Origin: Folioceros fuciformis
Lineage: Eukaryota; Anthocerotophyta; Anthocerotopsida; Anthocerotales
Reading direction: 5' to 3'
Length of the DNA: 54,972 nucleotides
NCBI GenBank assembly: GCA_049999805.1
Contig: JBNGIO010006183.1
Location: forward strand, 72,550 to 127,521
Shown one piece after another: positions 12,141-23,834 of the stretch (its first letter is position 1; each line of letters starts with the position of its first letter). A model generated the notes under the pieces. It was not told where the DNA came from and made no database searches. It was given only the letters and a program-made list of their open reading frames with translations. A program made the position numbers and the translations under genes.

Positions 12141-14122
12141 TATCACCTGACCTACTACCGAAGCGCCAGAAGGTGATTCCCGATCACTTCCTTAAAGAAG
12201 CACCATCCCAGCAAGTGCCCTGCTGCCTTCATTCAGAGGCTTCCCGACTCCACTCTCGCCCCTCCCGTCACCACCACTGGAGTGAGTGGCAGATCCGTTC
12301 CCACTTTCCTCCAATTCTCCTTGGGACACATCTGCGACAAACCTGCCACCTTTCTGAAACGTACAGCACAAGATCAGTGGGCGCTGGCAACAATCAGAGC
12401 TCCCGCATCCAGCACCATTGATCCTCACCTCCGATCTTCAACACGAGATGCGCGTCCAATTAAGCCTCCTCCTCCCGATGCCGGATGAAGCACCCCACCT
12501 GCCCAACACCAATTGAGCAACCTTCTAAAGCCGAGAATGCGCAACACCCAGCTGCACAACAGCCCACTGATCCCACCACTACCGCGGCCCCTAACCTGAG
12601 AGCCAAGAAGATCGGCTCCGCCAAGATGAATGGAGGAGCAGCAGAAGCGCCACCGCAAGTCCCTCGGATCACAGCAACTCCGACGGCAGATGTGTGAGCC
12701 GACCCTGCGCAGATCGGGAGCGGGAGCGGCCGGGGACGAGGGCGAGACAGCGGGGGTACGCAGGGGGCGATGGCCGCAGCAGAGCGAGAAATTAGCTAGA
12801 GCTGGAAGTGGCGAGGAAGAGCGGGGGCAGTGCGGCGTGCTGAGCGCGGGAACAGGAGGCCCGAAGCCGCAGGGACAGGACAGTGCCACCATGCGTCCAC
12901 GCCACATCAGACTCCAGTGTGCGCCACGTTGGCGATGCCTGCCTGCACTAGTGCACGACCAACCCCGTTCCGTTTCCCCTACGGCGGGGGTGACCGGGGT
13001 GAAGCCGGTGGTGGGGGCAGGGGTACAATGATGGGCGCCACCCTATCGTGGGCGCACGACCGGTTGCCGTGACTTCTCGGCTTTCCTTTCCTTTTTCTCT
13101 CCAAGACCTCAATCTCGTCCAAGCCAAGGCAACGTGCGAGCAGGCCCGCATTCCTTTTCTAACGGTGCAGACGAGCCGGCACCCGCAAGATCTCCGTCGG
13201 CAGTCGGCTGGCTTGGCGGGGAATTAAGATTTCGATTGGCTTCGCATTGTATGGTGAATTGCAGAGAAGCTTGTAGTGCGGCATCATGCAACAGAATCAA
13301 AGGCTCCCATTCGACAGAAAGAAAAGCATCCATGCTGTGTTGCGTTTGACATGTGAGAGAAAGGGTGGTGAAACAGTGCGCCCAGCCAGATCAGATCCAT
13401 GGCCTTTTTTCAGTCCAGCGTTGTGTAGTGTATGTACATACATGGGTGGGGGAGGCAGCAACAGCGTAAGCCACTAAACCAAGACATCCATCCAGCACAC
13501 TTGCCCTCGCCTGGCCTTACCTCTCCTCTGCTCGTCTCCTCGGGGCTGGCCCTGCCTTGACTGATGGCAAAAAAACGCCCCACTTCATGATCGACTTCCT
13601 CTGGCAGAGCTTAGTGAGTTCTAGGTCCCTTCAGACACTCCAATGCATCTCCTCACAACCTAGCACTACAGGCAACTGGGCTGCAGTGACAACAGGCAAA
13701 GTTGCGGGCTTGCGAAAAGCCTTGAAGAGCCTGCCTTCTTCCTTGACTGCACTGAGCTTTTGACGAGTCAACTGCAGGCCCCGTGTCCGTCCTCCCTCTT
13801 CATTCCCTGTGCAGCAGCAGGAGGACACATTCATCATCTGCGGCCGTGGCCTTCGAGCGTACAGTATTTCGGGTAACCCACTTGTCAGCTTGCACATGGA
13901 GGTGGCAGGCATCTGGGCTGGGCACACCATATTTGGGAGGAACCCCAACTCCAACCGTGGTGGGCAGGCCACACACAGCAACGGATTCATCGCAACCAGA
14001 ATTCCGGGACGTGGCTCCAGCCTGCCGCCCTCGGGAGGGTGGCGGACGGGGGGCCGGGACTGGGCACCAAGAGGCAGACAGAAACCCCATGGTTCGCTTC
14101 ATCTACAGCATGACCCTCCAGA
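12141..14122. other. Spacer between NEK and AGC kinase genes
   Basis: GC-rich sequence that should contain the NEK promoter and 5' untranslated region (left part) and the 3' untranslated region of the AGC kinase (right part). Long open frames near 12425-12907 and 13783-14543 occur on both strands, have skewed composition and match no domain I know, so I treat them as chance open frames in GC-rich DNA. Confidence 0.5.
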
Positions 14123-17020
14123 TCAGAACACGTCCCCGAAATCTATCCCCGGATCCAGCATCACGCCCAGGGCTTCACCCGTGGCGGCGACAGGGCTGGA
14201 GGGAGGTGTGCGGCCCCCGACGGTGGAGACAGAATCCGGCGGACGGAATGGCCTGGGCACCTCCGGGGGAGTGGCGCATCGGATGAGAGCCCAGTTGACG
14301 CAGTGGAAGAAAGGGTGCGCCTTGATCTCCGCAGCCCCCCGAGCCGAGCCCAGCCGCTTGTGGGGATCCTTGGCCAGAAGCCCCCTGATGAGCGCCTTGG
14401 CGTCTTGGCACACAACATCGTCGTCCTCCTCGTCGTCCTGCACCTCCTCGCTCCCCGGCTCCTCCGGAAACCGCAGCGCCTGGGTGAGCACGTTCCTCAG
14501 AGTCCCCTGGTTGTCCGCCCCTCGGAATGGCGTCTTCCCGTAGAGAAGCTCGAAGAGGAAGATCCCGAACGTCCACCAATCCACAGCGCTCCCGTGGCCC
14601 TCCCCGGAGATGATCTCCGGCGCCAGGTACTCGTGGGTGCCGACGAAGGACATGGATCTGGCTTCCGTCGGCTCAGCTACCAGCTCCGGCAGCGGCACCA
14701 CCTGGTTGCTGAAGGACTCCCGCCGCACATGTCTTCTCCGGAAGCTCCCCGACAACCCCATGCCCATCCCGATTCCGCCCCCCGAGGAGGAGTAGGTGGA
14801 GGATGCCCCAGAGTTCCTCCTGGCCAACCTGGGAGACCTGGGGGAGCCCGGGACCCCGGACAGGCTGCAGGAGGGGATCCTGCAGGTCGGCATGATGCAG
14901 GAGGTAAGGTTGAGCACGTGGTGGTTGTAGGCGGAGAAGGAGAAGGCAGCCCGCTTGAGAGGAGACATTGGTGAAGATGGCGTAGACGAGGAATTCCAGT
15001 CCCAACGCAGCAGCGTGGGGCTGACATCGCACTTGAGGGAGAGGTCGAAATCGGAGAGCATGATATGGCCGTCCTTGCGCACCAGCACGTTCTCCGGCTT
15101 CAGGTCCCGGTACACCACGCCCATCATGTGAAGGTACTCGAGGGCGAGGAGGACCTCGGCGGCGTAGAACCTGGCCGCGCTGTTGAAGAAGCGCTTCCCG
15201 TGCTGCGCCTGGCGGAGGGAGTGGAGGTCTCCACCGGGGCAGAACTCCATCACCAGGCAGGAGAATTGCGGGGTGTCAAAGTGCGCGTACAGCGTGGGGA
15301 GGAAGGGGTGGTCAAGGGACTCGAGAATCTCCCGCTCCGTCTGCGCCCGCTCCTGCTTCTTCCTGTTCTCCAGAGCCCCCTTGTCCATCACCTTCATGGC
15401 GAAGTAGCATGCCGTGCCCCGGAGCTCTGCCAGGTAAACGCTCCCGATGTCCCCGCTCCCCAGGCGCTTGAGCAGGCTGAAGTGGCTGAGCCCCACGGAC
15501 CCATCCCGAGAGCGAGTGCTCCGAACCGCCTCCCAGTTGGGATCGTTGGCTTTGTGCGGCTTGGTGGGCGTGGCGCCTCCCGTGCCCATGCCCGGCCTCG
15601 GGCCCTCCCCATCTCCCGCTGGGATGCAGAAAGGGTCGAACGCCCTGCCCCCGCCCCCGCCCCCGTCGGAGTCCGAGTCCGACTCCGCGTCTCCGGTTCT
15701 GCTTGGCCTGGAGGCCGGGGACGCCCTTCCCCTCGCCCGCGATTGCACAGGTCTCCCATCCTGCGCATGCGGCGCTACCTCATCGGGCTGCCCCGGCGCG
15801 AAATCGTATTGCGCGGCGTCGAAATCCGTGCCACGCCCGGCCTCCAAGTCTTGCAAATTGAGCAACACCGCCGCCTTCTTCCGCACTTGTGGGACAACCT
15901 TGTCCTCACGTGGGGAGCACGCCCTAGCCACAGCCCCAGCACCAGACGCCGTATCCATCGCAATCCCGGCGGCCCAAACCGCAGGTGCAGTACAAGCAAT
16001 AAGCGCTCCGACGGCGCCGCCGCTCTTGGCATAAGAAGCAGCAGCCGGGGCCGAAGCAGAAGCCGCAAACTTGGAGGAGGAAGACGGAGGAGTTAAGGTG
16101 GCGTGAAGGTCGTGCATCCCGGGCGGAGGCTGGGGCGTTCCAGGCCCGGGATTTCTCTTCACCTCGAAAACGAGGGGTCTGGCCACGCCCAGCTCCCCCG
16201 ACTTGCTCCTGCCTTGGCCGTCCCCCGATTTGGCCCGGGAGGGGGCCGTCCCCAGCTCCCCGGACTTGCTCTTGGTCGGGGTTTTGCGGGGAATGAATCG
16301 GGGGCTCGCCCCGCTCGTCCTGCCATCACTATCCCTGTCGGGTGAATGGAGGAATCCCCTGCCCGGAACAAGGGCGTTCCTTGGGGACAAGCTCTGCCTG
16401 CCGGAAATTGTCGGAGCCCGCTCCTTCCTCACAGCTGGGGTTGCTGTCGATGCTGCGAGCACTTTATCTCCGTTGGGCAGGGCGTGGGCATGCGTGGGAG
16501 AGGAGGTCGTGGGGCCGCCGCGCTTCTTGGGTGCTCGGGGATTGGTGCTGCCCATAGCCACGGCCACGGCGGTGCCAGTGGTGGTGCTGGTGGCGGGAAC
16601 GGCGGGCTTCCTGGCCACGTTGACATTGGCACCTGCCGGCTCCGAGCGGCGCTTGGCTGTGGCAATTCCTGGAAGCACCTGAGCCTGTGCCTGTGCCTGC
16701 TCCTGCTTGCCGCTTCCGCCCTTGGCAAACCTGTTTTTCACGGTCCCCGCAATGCCCATACTCATGCTCATGCCGGCCTTCTTCTTGGGGATGGAGTTGC
16801 CGTGTCCTTGTTGTTGCTGCTGCTGGGCGTCCTCCTTGAGCAGCATTGCGTGGAGCTTGGGTCGGGCCTGGTTGGATCGTGCGCTGAGATCGGTGCCGGT
16901 GGGCGGCGGCGGCAAGCCGTCGTTCAGCGCCCCCGCCGCCGCCGGCGGAGCATCCGGAGAGTCTTCGTCGTCGCTGGACTTGCAAGGCGCTATCACATCG
17001 CCTCGCCCCAGCAGCCTCAT
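14123..17020 (-). CDS. AGC-VIII protein kinase (D6PK/PINOID-like), single exon
   Basis: One uninterrupted frame of 965 residues from ATG 17020. The kinase domain begins near 510: [18 protein letters not shown], Lys in [19 protein letters not shown] near 638, and SDFDLSLKC near 657, where DFD in place of DFG marks the plant AGC-VIII group. An insert of about 120 residues rich in Ser, Pro and Arg follows before [20 protein letters not shown] near 790, then [19 protein letters not shown]. The first 500 residues are low-complexity, with two SKSGELG repeats near 250-285. In flowering plants this group phosphorylates PIN auxin carriers and NPH3-type proteins at the plasma membrane. The end GIDFGDVF is only a loose match to the FxxF hydrophobic motif. 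Lack of introns contrasts with every neighbour. A non-ATG start seven codons upstream is open but unlikely. Confidence 0.94.
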   Translation of the reverse strand: MRLLGRGDVIAPCKSSDDEDSPDAPPAAAGALNDGLPPPPTGTDLSARSNQARPKLHAMLLKEDAQQQQQQGHGNSIPKKKAGMSMSMGIAGTVKNRFAKGGSGKQEQAQAQAQVLPGIATAKRRSEPAGANVNVARKPAVPATSTTTGTAVAVAMGSTNPRAPKKRGGPTTSSPTHAHALPNGDKVLAASTATPAVRKERAPTISGRQSLSPRNALVPGRGFLHSPDRDSDGRTSGASPRFIPRKTPTKSKSGELGTAPSRAKSGDGQGRSKSGELGVARPLVFEVKRNPGPGTPQPPPGMHDLHATLTPPSSSSKFAASASAPAAASYAKSGGAVGALIACTAPAVWAAGIAMDTASGAGAVARACSPREDKVVPQVRKKAAVLLNLQDLEAGRGTDFDAAQYDFAPGQPDEVAPHAQDGRPVQSRARGRASPASRPSRTGDAESDSDSDGGGGGGRAFDPFCIPAGDGEGPRPGMGTGGATPTKPHKANDPNWEAVRSTRSRDGSVGLSHFSLLKRLGSGDIGSVYLAELRGTACYFAMKVMDKGALENRKKQERAQTEREILESLDHPFLPTLYAHFDTPQFSCLVMEFCPGGDLHSLRQAQHGKRFFNSAARFYAAEVLLALEYLHMMGVVYRDLKPENVLVRKDGHIMLSDFDLSLKCDVSPTLLRWDWNSSSTPSSPMSPLKRAAFSFSAYNHHVLNLTSCIMPTCRIPSCSLSGVPGSPRSPRLARRNSGASSTYSSSGGGIGMGMGLSGSFRRRHVRRESFSNQVVPLPELVAEPTEARSMSFVGTHEYLAPEIISGEGHGSAVDWWTFGIFLFELLYGKTPFRGADNQGTLRNVLTQALRFPEEPGSEEVQDDEEDDDVVCQDAKALIRGLLAKDPHKRLGSARGAAEIKAHPFFHCVNWALIRCATPPEVPRPFRPPDSVSTVGGRTPPSSPVAATGEALGVMLDPGIDFGDVF

Positions 17021-17161
17021 GACGCCTGCTGCCACTCGCAACCTCCTTTCTCACTCTCTCTCCTTGACACCACTGCCTTCTATGTAGTGAAGGCAGGATG
17101 AAGACGAAGTTACTCCATGTTTGTATTTAATATAATTACTTCTACCCTTCAGCCTGAAGCG

Positions 17162-17235
17162 GTCTGGGTGGTGTAGTTGGTCATCACGCTAGTCTCACAC
17201 ACTAGAGGTCCCCAGTTCGAACCTGGGCTCAGACA
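17162..17235 (+). tRNA. tRNA-Val (CAC)
   Basis: Cloverleaf of 74 bases. The acceptor stem is GTCTGGG with CTCAGAC (one G-U pair) and discriminator A at 17235. The anticodon stem CTAGT/ACTAG encloses CTCACAC, giving anticodon CAC. The A box is TGGTGTAGTTGG and the B box AGTTCGAACCT. A TTTT tract starts at 17237 and would serve as a Pol III terminator. It lies 142 bases upstream of the AGC kinase start codon, read in the opposite direction. Confidence 0.95.
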
Positions 17236-20200
17236 CTTTTGACGAATTCTTTTTGTTCCCTGGCCGTCCCTCCACTACCATAGCACGGAGCTTGCGATAC
17301 AGACGACCAAGATTGGCAAGACAAAATTCGAAGCGGACGGTAGCAGACCGGGGTCAAGCCCGAGACCTGTGTGACACCATAAGTTAGGTAACTTAGGTGG
17401 CTGCCACTGGCATCACATGACATACGAAAAAGGTACCTGGCAAACGTCACCGAAGTCCTGCCAGAGATGGGGAAGGGAGGGCCAGGAGCAGGAGAAGCCA
17501 AGAAGGGTAGGAAAAGGGAGTAAAGCTGCGGGCCCACCCACTCATGGAACTTGGGCTGTGGCAACGGGCGAACTGCTAGGCTCATCATCATGTGGCCATG
17601 GCGTCCGATTCCTCAAAAGCGGGCATCGCAGTCTGCAGCTTCATTCAGCTGCATTCTCCTCTCATCAGTCTGCGGTCTTCAGCAGCAGCAGCAGTGCGCA
17701 TAAACAAGAGCTTCGACTGCACTGGTTTATTGGGGATGCTTATCCTAATTGTTGTTCAAATTCCAATCATTCATTCCCCGTGTTCTGGGGTCACTGGGGA
17801 TGCTTAGACAGCACTGTACATACTTGTTGGAATGGCTACATGGGCGGGGGCAAGGGAAGGGAAAGGTATGGAGGGTAAAGCGGGCAAGCAGGCGAGCGGC
17901 ATGGGGGGTGCACACTGCCCGGGGACAAAAAGTTGAAGGGTTAATGGGTTAATTCAGCTTGAACGGTGAGGGTGAGGACAGAAACACTAAATGCGGCCGT
18001 GGGTGGCAGAGCAGGATAAAAGGCTGTGCGATTTGGGGCCCATTGGGGCAATGATCATGTGACAGGCTTAGCGGCGTAGAAGCGGGAGCTGCCAGACTTG
18101 AGTTCCAAAGATAGGCGGGAGCGTACCGGGGGCTTCATTATGGCGCCTCCCTCTCCATTGGCCGGCTTCCTGGAGGCTCCTCATACAGCGCGTCCCTGCG
18201 CCTGTGCCCTGCAGGGCTCCTCGTCGTTTGCGTCCTTCCTTGCTTCCTTGTGGAAATCCTGCCACCTTCGACTCTGATCGTGGAGAATGGGTCGCGAAAC
18301 TGGGATCCCTTTCCCCGGGGCTAGAGCCAGAGTCAGAGTCAGAGCCAGAGTGACGGACAGGGCCAGGGCCCCTCTCCTCAGGCCCCGTGTCCGCGCCAGA
18401 TTCGCCGCTCTCGGATACGCCCCTCCCCTTGATTACCTCTCTCTGAACACAAGTACATCACGCCGCCCAGTTTATCGCACTGTCGCTGCTTCGCCTTCCC
18501 CTCCGACCCTCTAACACTGGCCGATTCTGCTTCGCCATCCCGCTTCGCTCGCGTCCTGCCTTCCCACGGTTGACGGGAGGGGACCCAGGACCGCCCAAAA
18601 CGCTTCATGTGAAAGGAATATTGGCGGAGTAATGAAGGGAGCTGCGTAGGATGACGCTCGGTCCGAGCCCTGACGGTTAATGCACCATCACGTCCGATGC
18701 CTCCCCTGCCATGAAGCAATCCCGGAAGCGGAGAGCAGGCAAGGTGCTCTGCCCTGCCCAGCTCAGCTCATAGCGTTTTTCCAGGCTGCCATGGTATTGA
18801 ATTGAATTGAACCGCTGCGGCAGAGGGCAGGGCAGGTGCGAGGCATGCGCATGGGCAGGGGCATGGGAAGGGGCTCTCTGCCCGACGTTGATATGACTGA
18901 TGAGACGGGTGGCCCCTGGCCGCGTGGAGTTTCCAGTTGGAAATGACATGGGAGCCACCATCGAGGCACAACAGCTGGGAAGGCTCTTGGAGGGCAGGCC
19001 TGGAAGAGCAACTGCAATGTACTGCATGTTGCTAGTGGCAAATGGGGAATTTCTCTGATGAGCGGGAAGGCAACCCAGGGCAAGGCACGGCAAGGAACGG
19101 AGAGAAGCGAAGAGAAGAGAAGAGAAGAGAAGAGAAGAGGAGAGGAAAGGAGAGGGGAGGAGAAGGTTTGGTGCAGGCCAGCAGCAGCCCAGCACCCAAG
19201 GTCCAGTTGCGTATGTACCGTGCAGTGTGCACCAGTCACAGCCTGCCCGTTGGGGAACCGTTTGTGGGTGCCCCGCTTTTGCGCATGACATTACTCCCAT
19301 GCCATCGGCCGCACGTGAGCCATCAAGTCTCCTTATCTGGAGCAGCGCAACAGCAGCAGCACACAACGGGGTTTTCAGCTTTTTCTTTTCTCCGCTTGCC
19401 GGCGACTGGCACGGGATGCAGGCCATTGCCGTTGCCGTTGCTTGTGCCATTGCCATTGGCATCGCCATTGCGGGTTTACAAATATGCGAGATGGTGGGAT
19501 AAGGTTCATGAAATGTGAACTGCGTGGTGGCCTCGCGAGTCGGGCCACCAGGCAAAAGACAGAAAAGTGGACGGCAATGGAGGGCCGACGCCCTGCCCAT
19601 CTGCACGGTCTGCAGTTTCGCAGCATGGAACAGAAGACAGGCACCAAACCATCCAGTAATCTGGCAATTTGTACAAGGGCAGGTAGCGGGAGCAGGTTTG
19701 AATCCGGATTTGGTCCCAAGACCGACACCCGTGTCTGCCAAGCCACTGCTCCCTCATGACTGCAGTCTGCCCCACATCATCACTTGGCGCGGTCAAAATA
19801 TCGGCATGCTCCACAATCCGGTGTGAAGAAAGCTTTTTGTGTACAGGTGCAGTGGGAGGCGATCGATATCGTGCCGGGGTTTGCAAATTTCCAGCACGGA
19901 TGCCATAGGTAGGACAGCACGCAGTGGGCCGCAGTGCTTTCCAGTGCCCATGAGTGCTCACTGCGTAAGCCGCAGGAAATCCAGGCCAGTCCAGGGCTGG
20001 TCCGACGCCCGAGGCTCTGCCCTGGGGAACAAGCCACAATATATGTACATACTTTACACATACAGTTTGTCATGGACGGGCGTGGAGAGAGAGATCCACG
20101 CAGAAAGACGCAAGGATTTGGACTTTCTTGGGCCCTTTTTGTAGCAATATCCGCAACAAACAACAAGCCTTTCAAACAAGCAGCCTTTAGGGAGAATCAT

Positions 20201-20431
20201 CACACCGTCTCGAGTTTGGAGTCCGGAGTCTCTGGACACTGGAATGGAAGGCTCAACTTTCCAGGCGCAGCAAGGCCAAGAATCTGCCTACCGGCAGCCT
20301 CTTCTAACTCCTGGCCTTCTCGCTGCCTGGCAGTGCCTGCCAATATGCCGACACCACGCTCCCACACCTTTGGCGTGTCATACAGTAAAAATTCTTTATA
20401 TATACTTTTAATCCTCATAGCATTGGCATCA
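17236..20431. other. Spacer with simple repeats; no gene recognised
   Basis: No domain-bearing frame is found in these 3.2 kb. A purine run of AGAAG/AGAGA units lies near 19100-19165, and repeated CATTGCC-like hexamers near 19420-19470. Several long open frames on both strands (for example 18677-19741 minus) are mirror products of low-complexity sequence. A 45-codon frame beginning at ATG 18139 has Cys-spaced content but nothing I can assign. Confidence 0.45.
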
Positions 20432-20512
20432 GCAGCTTTGGCCGAGTGGTTAAGGCGTGTGCCTGCTAAGTACATGGGTTCGCCCGCGAGAGTTCGAATC
20501 TCTCAGGCTGCG
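20432..20512 (+). tRNA. tRNA-Ser (GCU)
   Basis: Type-II tRNA of 81 bases. The acceptor stem is GCAGCTT with AGGCTGC (one T-G pair) and discriminator G at 20512, as expected for serine. The A box is TGGCCGAGTGG. The anticodon stem TGTGC/GTACA encloses CTGCTAA, giving anticodon GCU. A long variable arm and the B box GAGTTCGAATC follow. No intron. Confidence 0.95.
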
Positions 20513-21070
20513 AGGGATGCCTTTTGTTCCAGTTCTCGTCCCCTGATCCCTATCTTTACATGTAGGCTAAGTTGTGATGCAGCCCTAGGGCTCTTGCTTG
20601 CGGAGAGGCACTTGTGCTGAGGAGCGCGACCCGCGAGGGTTCGTAAACAGAAGTACGCAGATGCCTTTATCACCGCACCGACCAAACGAGACACAAGTAT
20701 CGAGGCGACGCAAAGAGTAGGGTAGACGGAGTCCACCCGATTACGAGTGGGTTAAGTTGTAGCAAGGAGGACGGGCTGCGGGTCGCTGCACAGCGGGAAC
20801 GGGATTTGCACACGCACAGTCGACGGCACCGGCATCGGGACTGGGCCTTGCCACGGTCGCAGCAGTCGCAACTGTGTCACCGCTGTCCTACTTGCGGGCC
20901 TGGACCCCACTCCTGGAACCTGGTGGGCCCCTTACTACTGTCTCGGTGCCAACACAAGACCAGGCAGGTACCGACTTGGCACCAGATTGGCAATCGGGAA
21001 TCAAAAGGGAACCGGATTTCTTTTCGCTCTTCTACACACTCCGACAATACAAGGTGGATAACTTATGAGG
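20513..21070. other. Spacer carrying a duplicated marker sequence
   Basis: No gene is recognised. GGTCGCAGCAGTCGCAAC at 20855-20872 recurs exactly at 31568-31585, about 10.7 kb away, and marks the left edge of the proposed segmental duplication. Confidence 0.6.
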
Positions 21071-21340
21071 ATTCGGACAGAGAGCAGTAGATTATATATT
21101 TATAGGCTAATTAGCTTTATGAACTTATTGTTCTTCTTCTTCCGTAAATTAGCTCATAAAGAAAGAAATATATTAATGATATACTATTAAAAATAATATA
21201 ATATGATATTATAATATTTAAGTTTGAACAATGTAGCACTTAGTTGTCGTAAACAATAGATCAGTGCAAACATACACACAAGCATTCACTCATAAATGGT
21301 CATGTGAAGCCAGTGAAACATAAGTATGTATGTTCTCTCA

Positions 21341-21890
21341 ATGAAAAGTCAGCTGGAAAATATCCATCACGTGTAATAACATGTGCCATTCAATCACATT
21401 TAGGATGTACCAAACTGAGCAGCGATAAGTACCATATCATTTGCTCATCCTACTTATTTCATTTGCTCATCCTACTTATAGATTGCGGAGAATCATCCAT
21501 CACGGGCAATAAGCAATGAAAAGTCAGCCAAAAAACATCCCTCTTGTGTAGTAACATGTCTGATTCAAGCACGTTTGGATGTACCAAACTGAGCAATAAT
21601 ATGTACCATATCATCCGTGCATCATACACATAGATTGCGGAGAATCATCCATCATGGGCAATAACCAATGAAAAGTCAGCTGAAAAACATCCATCATGTG
21701 TTATGACATGTCTCATTCAATCACATTTGGATGTACCAAACTGAGCAACAATATGTACCATATCATCCATGCATCATACACATAGATTGCGGAGAATCAT
21801 TCATCACGGACAATAACATGTCCCATCCAATCATGTAGTTCTGACAAACTGACGTATCATGCCGAACAATAATATGCATCTCATTCGTGC
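21341..21890 (+). repeat. Degenerate tandem repeat, 150-175 bp unit
   Basis: Copies begin with ATGAAAAGTCAGC at about 21341, 21516 and 21668, followed each time by GATGTACCAAACTGAGCA, a TACCATATCAT segment, and AGATTGCGGAGAATCAT. A decayed fourth copy reaches about 21890. The spacing (175 then 152 bp) differs because the first unit has an extra CATTTGCTCATCCTACTTAT segment. Confidence 0.85.
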
Positions 21891-22067
21891 ACTGTACACA
21901 TAAACTGAGGAGAACAGCATAGCGTGTCTCATTCAATCAATTAGTTCTGACATAAATATGCATCTCATTCGTGCACCACACACATAGACTAAGAAGAACA
22001 AAATCCATTGCTTTATGTACCTCAAGTACAACACGTGGGAAGTGATACAGAGGTCGACTAACGGTCA

Positions 22068-22560
22068 CATTCAAAGTACAGGAGCTTTAATGTTATAGTG
22101 TTGGGTTCCTCGTAACACAAACTACCCGCGAAAGACATTCAAAGTATACGAGCTTTAATGCTATAGCGTTGGGTTCCTCGTAACACAAACTACCCGCGAA
22201 AGACATTCAAAGTACAGGAGCTTTAATGTTATAGTGTTGGGTTCCTTGTAACACAAACTACCCGCGAAACACATTCAAAGTATAGGAGCTTTAATGCTAT
22301 AGTGTTGGGTTCCTCCTAACACAAACTACCCGCGAAACACATTCAAAGTACAAGAGCTTCAATGCTATAGTGTTGGGTTCCTCCTAACACGAACAACCCG
22401 CGAAACACATTCAAAGTACAAGATCTTTAGTACAAGAGCTTCAATGCTATAGTATTGGGTTCCTCCTAAGACAAACAACCCGCGAAACACATTCAAAGTA
22501 CAAGAGCTTTAATGCTATAGTGTTGGGTTCCTTCTGACACAAACTACCCGCGAAACACAA
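22068..22560 (+). repeat. 68-bp tandem repeat, seven copies
   Basis: Units begin CATTCAAAGTA at 22068, 22136, 22204, 22272, 22340, 22408 and 22490. The first six steps are exactly 68 bp. The step to the last copy is 82 bp because 14 bases are duplicated inside the sixth unit. Each unit carries GAGCTTTAATG, GTGTTGGGTTCCT and AACTACCCGCGAAA. Copies are highly alike, so the array expanded recently. Confidence 0.93.
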
Positions 22561-23404
22561 GAGGCAGAAATACACGTGTAGTTAGACTAGGGAGGAAAAA
22601 CATTGAAGGCCGGTATGGTTGTTATTGGTACAAAAGTTACATAAGTCTGCCGCATGAAGTTGATACTTTTGTGTCCATCTAGCAATCAAGAACATGAACC
22701 TTACAAACTTGTTGTCTTTGTTGATGACTTATTGTCTTCAAGTTGTTCAAGGTGTCTCTTGATGAGTGTTTAATTCTTAGTCAAGTAGCGTAGGGAAGGA
22801 TGCACAATTTTGTCATGCATTGGGGCTTAATTGTGGAGTTATGTTTTGGCTGAAGTGGTATGCGTGTAATGGAATTATGACTAAACTTCTCATGTTCTTG
22901 TCCTTGAATTATGGATTAAGTTTCATATTAGACATTCTATCTTGGTGACTGATGTTCCACTCATGGATATTTTGGCGCTATCTGATTTGAAAATATGTTG
23001 TGGGTACAACATGCATATGTACATGTCCATATATCTTGAGAATTTTTATACTTCTCTTGCATCTTGGCTTGATAGAGAACATATGTATATGTATGTTGTT
23101 AGAAACATTTTAAAAGAAGCATTTAGTAGTAAGCAGCCATATATATGTTCGCACAGCTCATGGAGGAGGAAGGGTATGGTGTAGCAGAGTAGTAGTAGCA
23201 CACCCAATCCAAGGAAGAAAATTCGGTTAAAGATCGGCAAGCAGGATTAGGCTGTATATATGGATGGCATGGAGTAATTGTGAAAGCGGGGACGATCGCG
23301 GCGGTTGGAGTAGCCCAGGCGGGTGCCTTTAAGCACCATAACAGCATGCAGTCCTGGAGGCCACGGCCCGGCAGACGACTGGGCTGAGGCTCATGTCATG
23401 TCGA

Positions 23405-23590
23405 CAAGACGTCCAGGAGCGCCACGAATTAATACGCTCAAGGACGGCGTGGTGAAGCATCGCACAGCAGCGGGGCCGGGGCCCTGCCTCTGGTTTTGCA
23501 ATTTAAGAACGGCCCTACCAAGGATGGTACCGGATTAACAGAGTGAGAGCGCCGTAGCATGACTACTGATCCACAGCCGTGATGCACCCA
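23405..23590 (+). promoter_or_regulatory. Conserved upstream blocks of paralog 1
   Basis: Four short blocks recur upstream of paralog 3 in the same order: CAAGACGTCCAGG (23405), ACGAATTAATACGC (23424), a 20-base identical block GTGAGAGCGCCGTAGCATGA (23543) and CGTGATGCACCCA (23578). They lie 245-430 bases before the start codon. Unlike the sequence between them they have not drifted, so they may be promoter or 5' leader elements. Confidence 0.55.
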
Positions 23591-23834
23591 CCTCACAATT
23601 TCTCAGGCCCAGCCACCGGTCGGCGCAGCTTCAGACTGTACCACATTGTTTGCGTCAGCAGCTAGGCTCAGGCCTCCCAGCACACCCCACTCGCACGCTT
23701 TCTCTCCTTCACTTTGCCCTTGCTGAGCTCGCGCCTTCCTTTGGAACCCTGGGCTGCTCGGAGTGGTGTGGAGTGTGCTTGCGGGGGAGGGACACGGACA
23801 CGGGCTGCAGAGAAAAGTGGGAGCTCGCGACGGA

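Larger units (their letters stand above)
21070..23250. repeat. AT-rich satellite island 1
   Basis: Abrupt shift to AT-rich sequence with two tandem arrays listed separately (150-175 bp and 68 bp units). The rest, about 22560-23250, is AT-rich with no gene I can recognise. Confidence 0.7.

Noticed and set aside
12425-12907. 160-codon minus-strand frame upstream of the NEK gene as a possible first exon
   Set aside because: An in-frame stop lies between it and the NEK start, no splice pair joins it convincingly, and the composition (Cys, Ser, Pro-rich) fits GC-rich leader sequence.
15065-16096. 343-codon plus-strand frame opposite the AGC kinase
   Set aside because: It is the shadow of a GC-rich kinase gene whose motifs are clear on the other strand.
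17020-17041. Upstream start adding seven residues to the AGC kinase
   Set aside because: The codon at 17041 is TTG, not ATG. The first ATG is at 17020.
18139-18276. Possible 45-residue small protein with Cys residues
   Set aside because: Single short frame without a recognisable twin-Cys motif, splice partner or family match; too weak to list as a gene.
18677-19741. 354-codon minus-strand open frame
   Set aside because: It runs across a purine microsatellite, has several overlapping open frames on the other strand, begins and ends in low-complexity sequence, and shows no domain.
21341-22560. CRISPR-like array of regular repeats
   Set aside because: Units are contiguous tandem repeats without unique spacers, and the DNA is eukaryotic.
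23763-23834. Longer N-terminus for paralog 1
   Set aside because: It starts at GTG. The ATG at 23835 aligns with the start of paralog 3.
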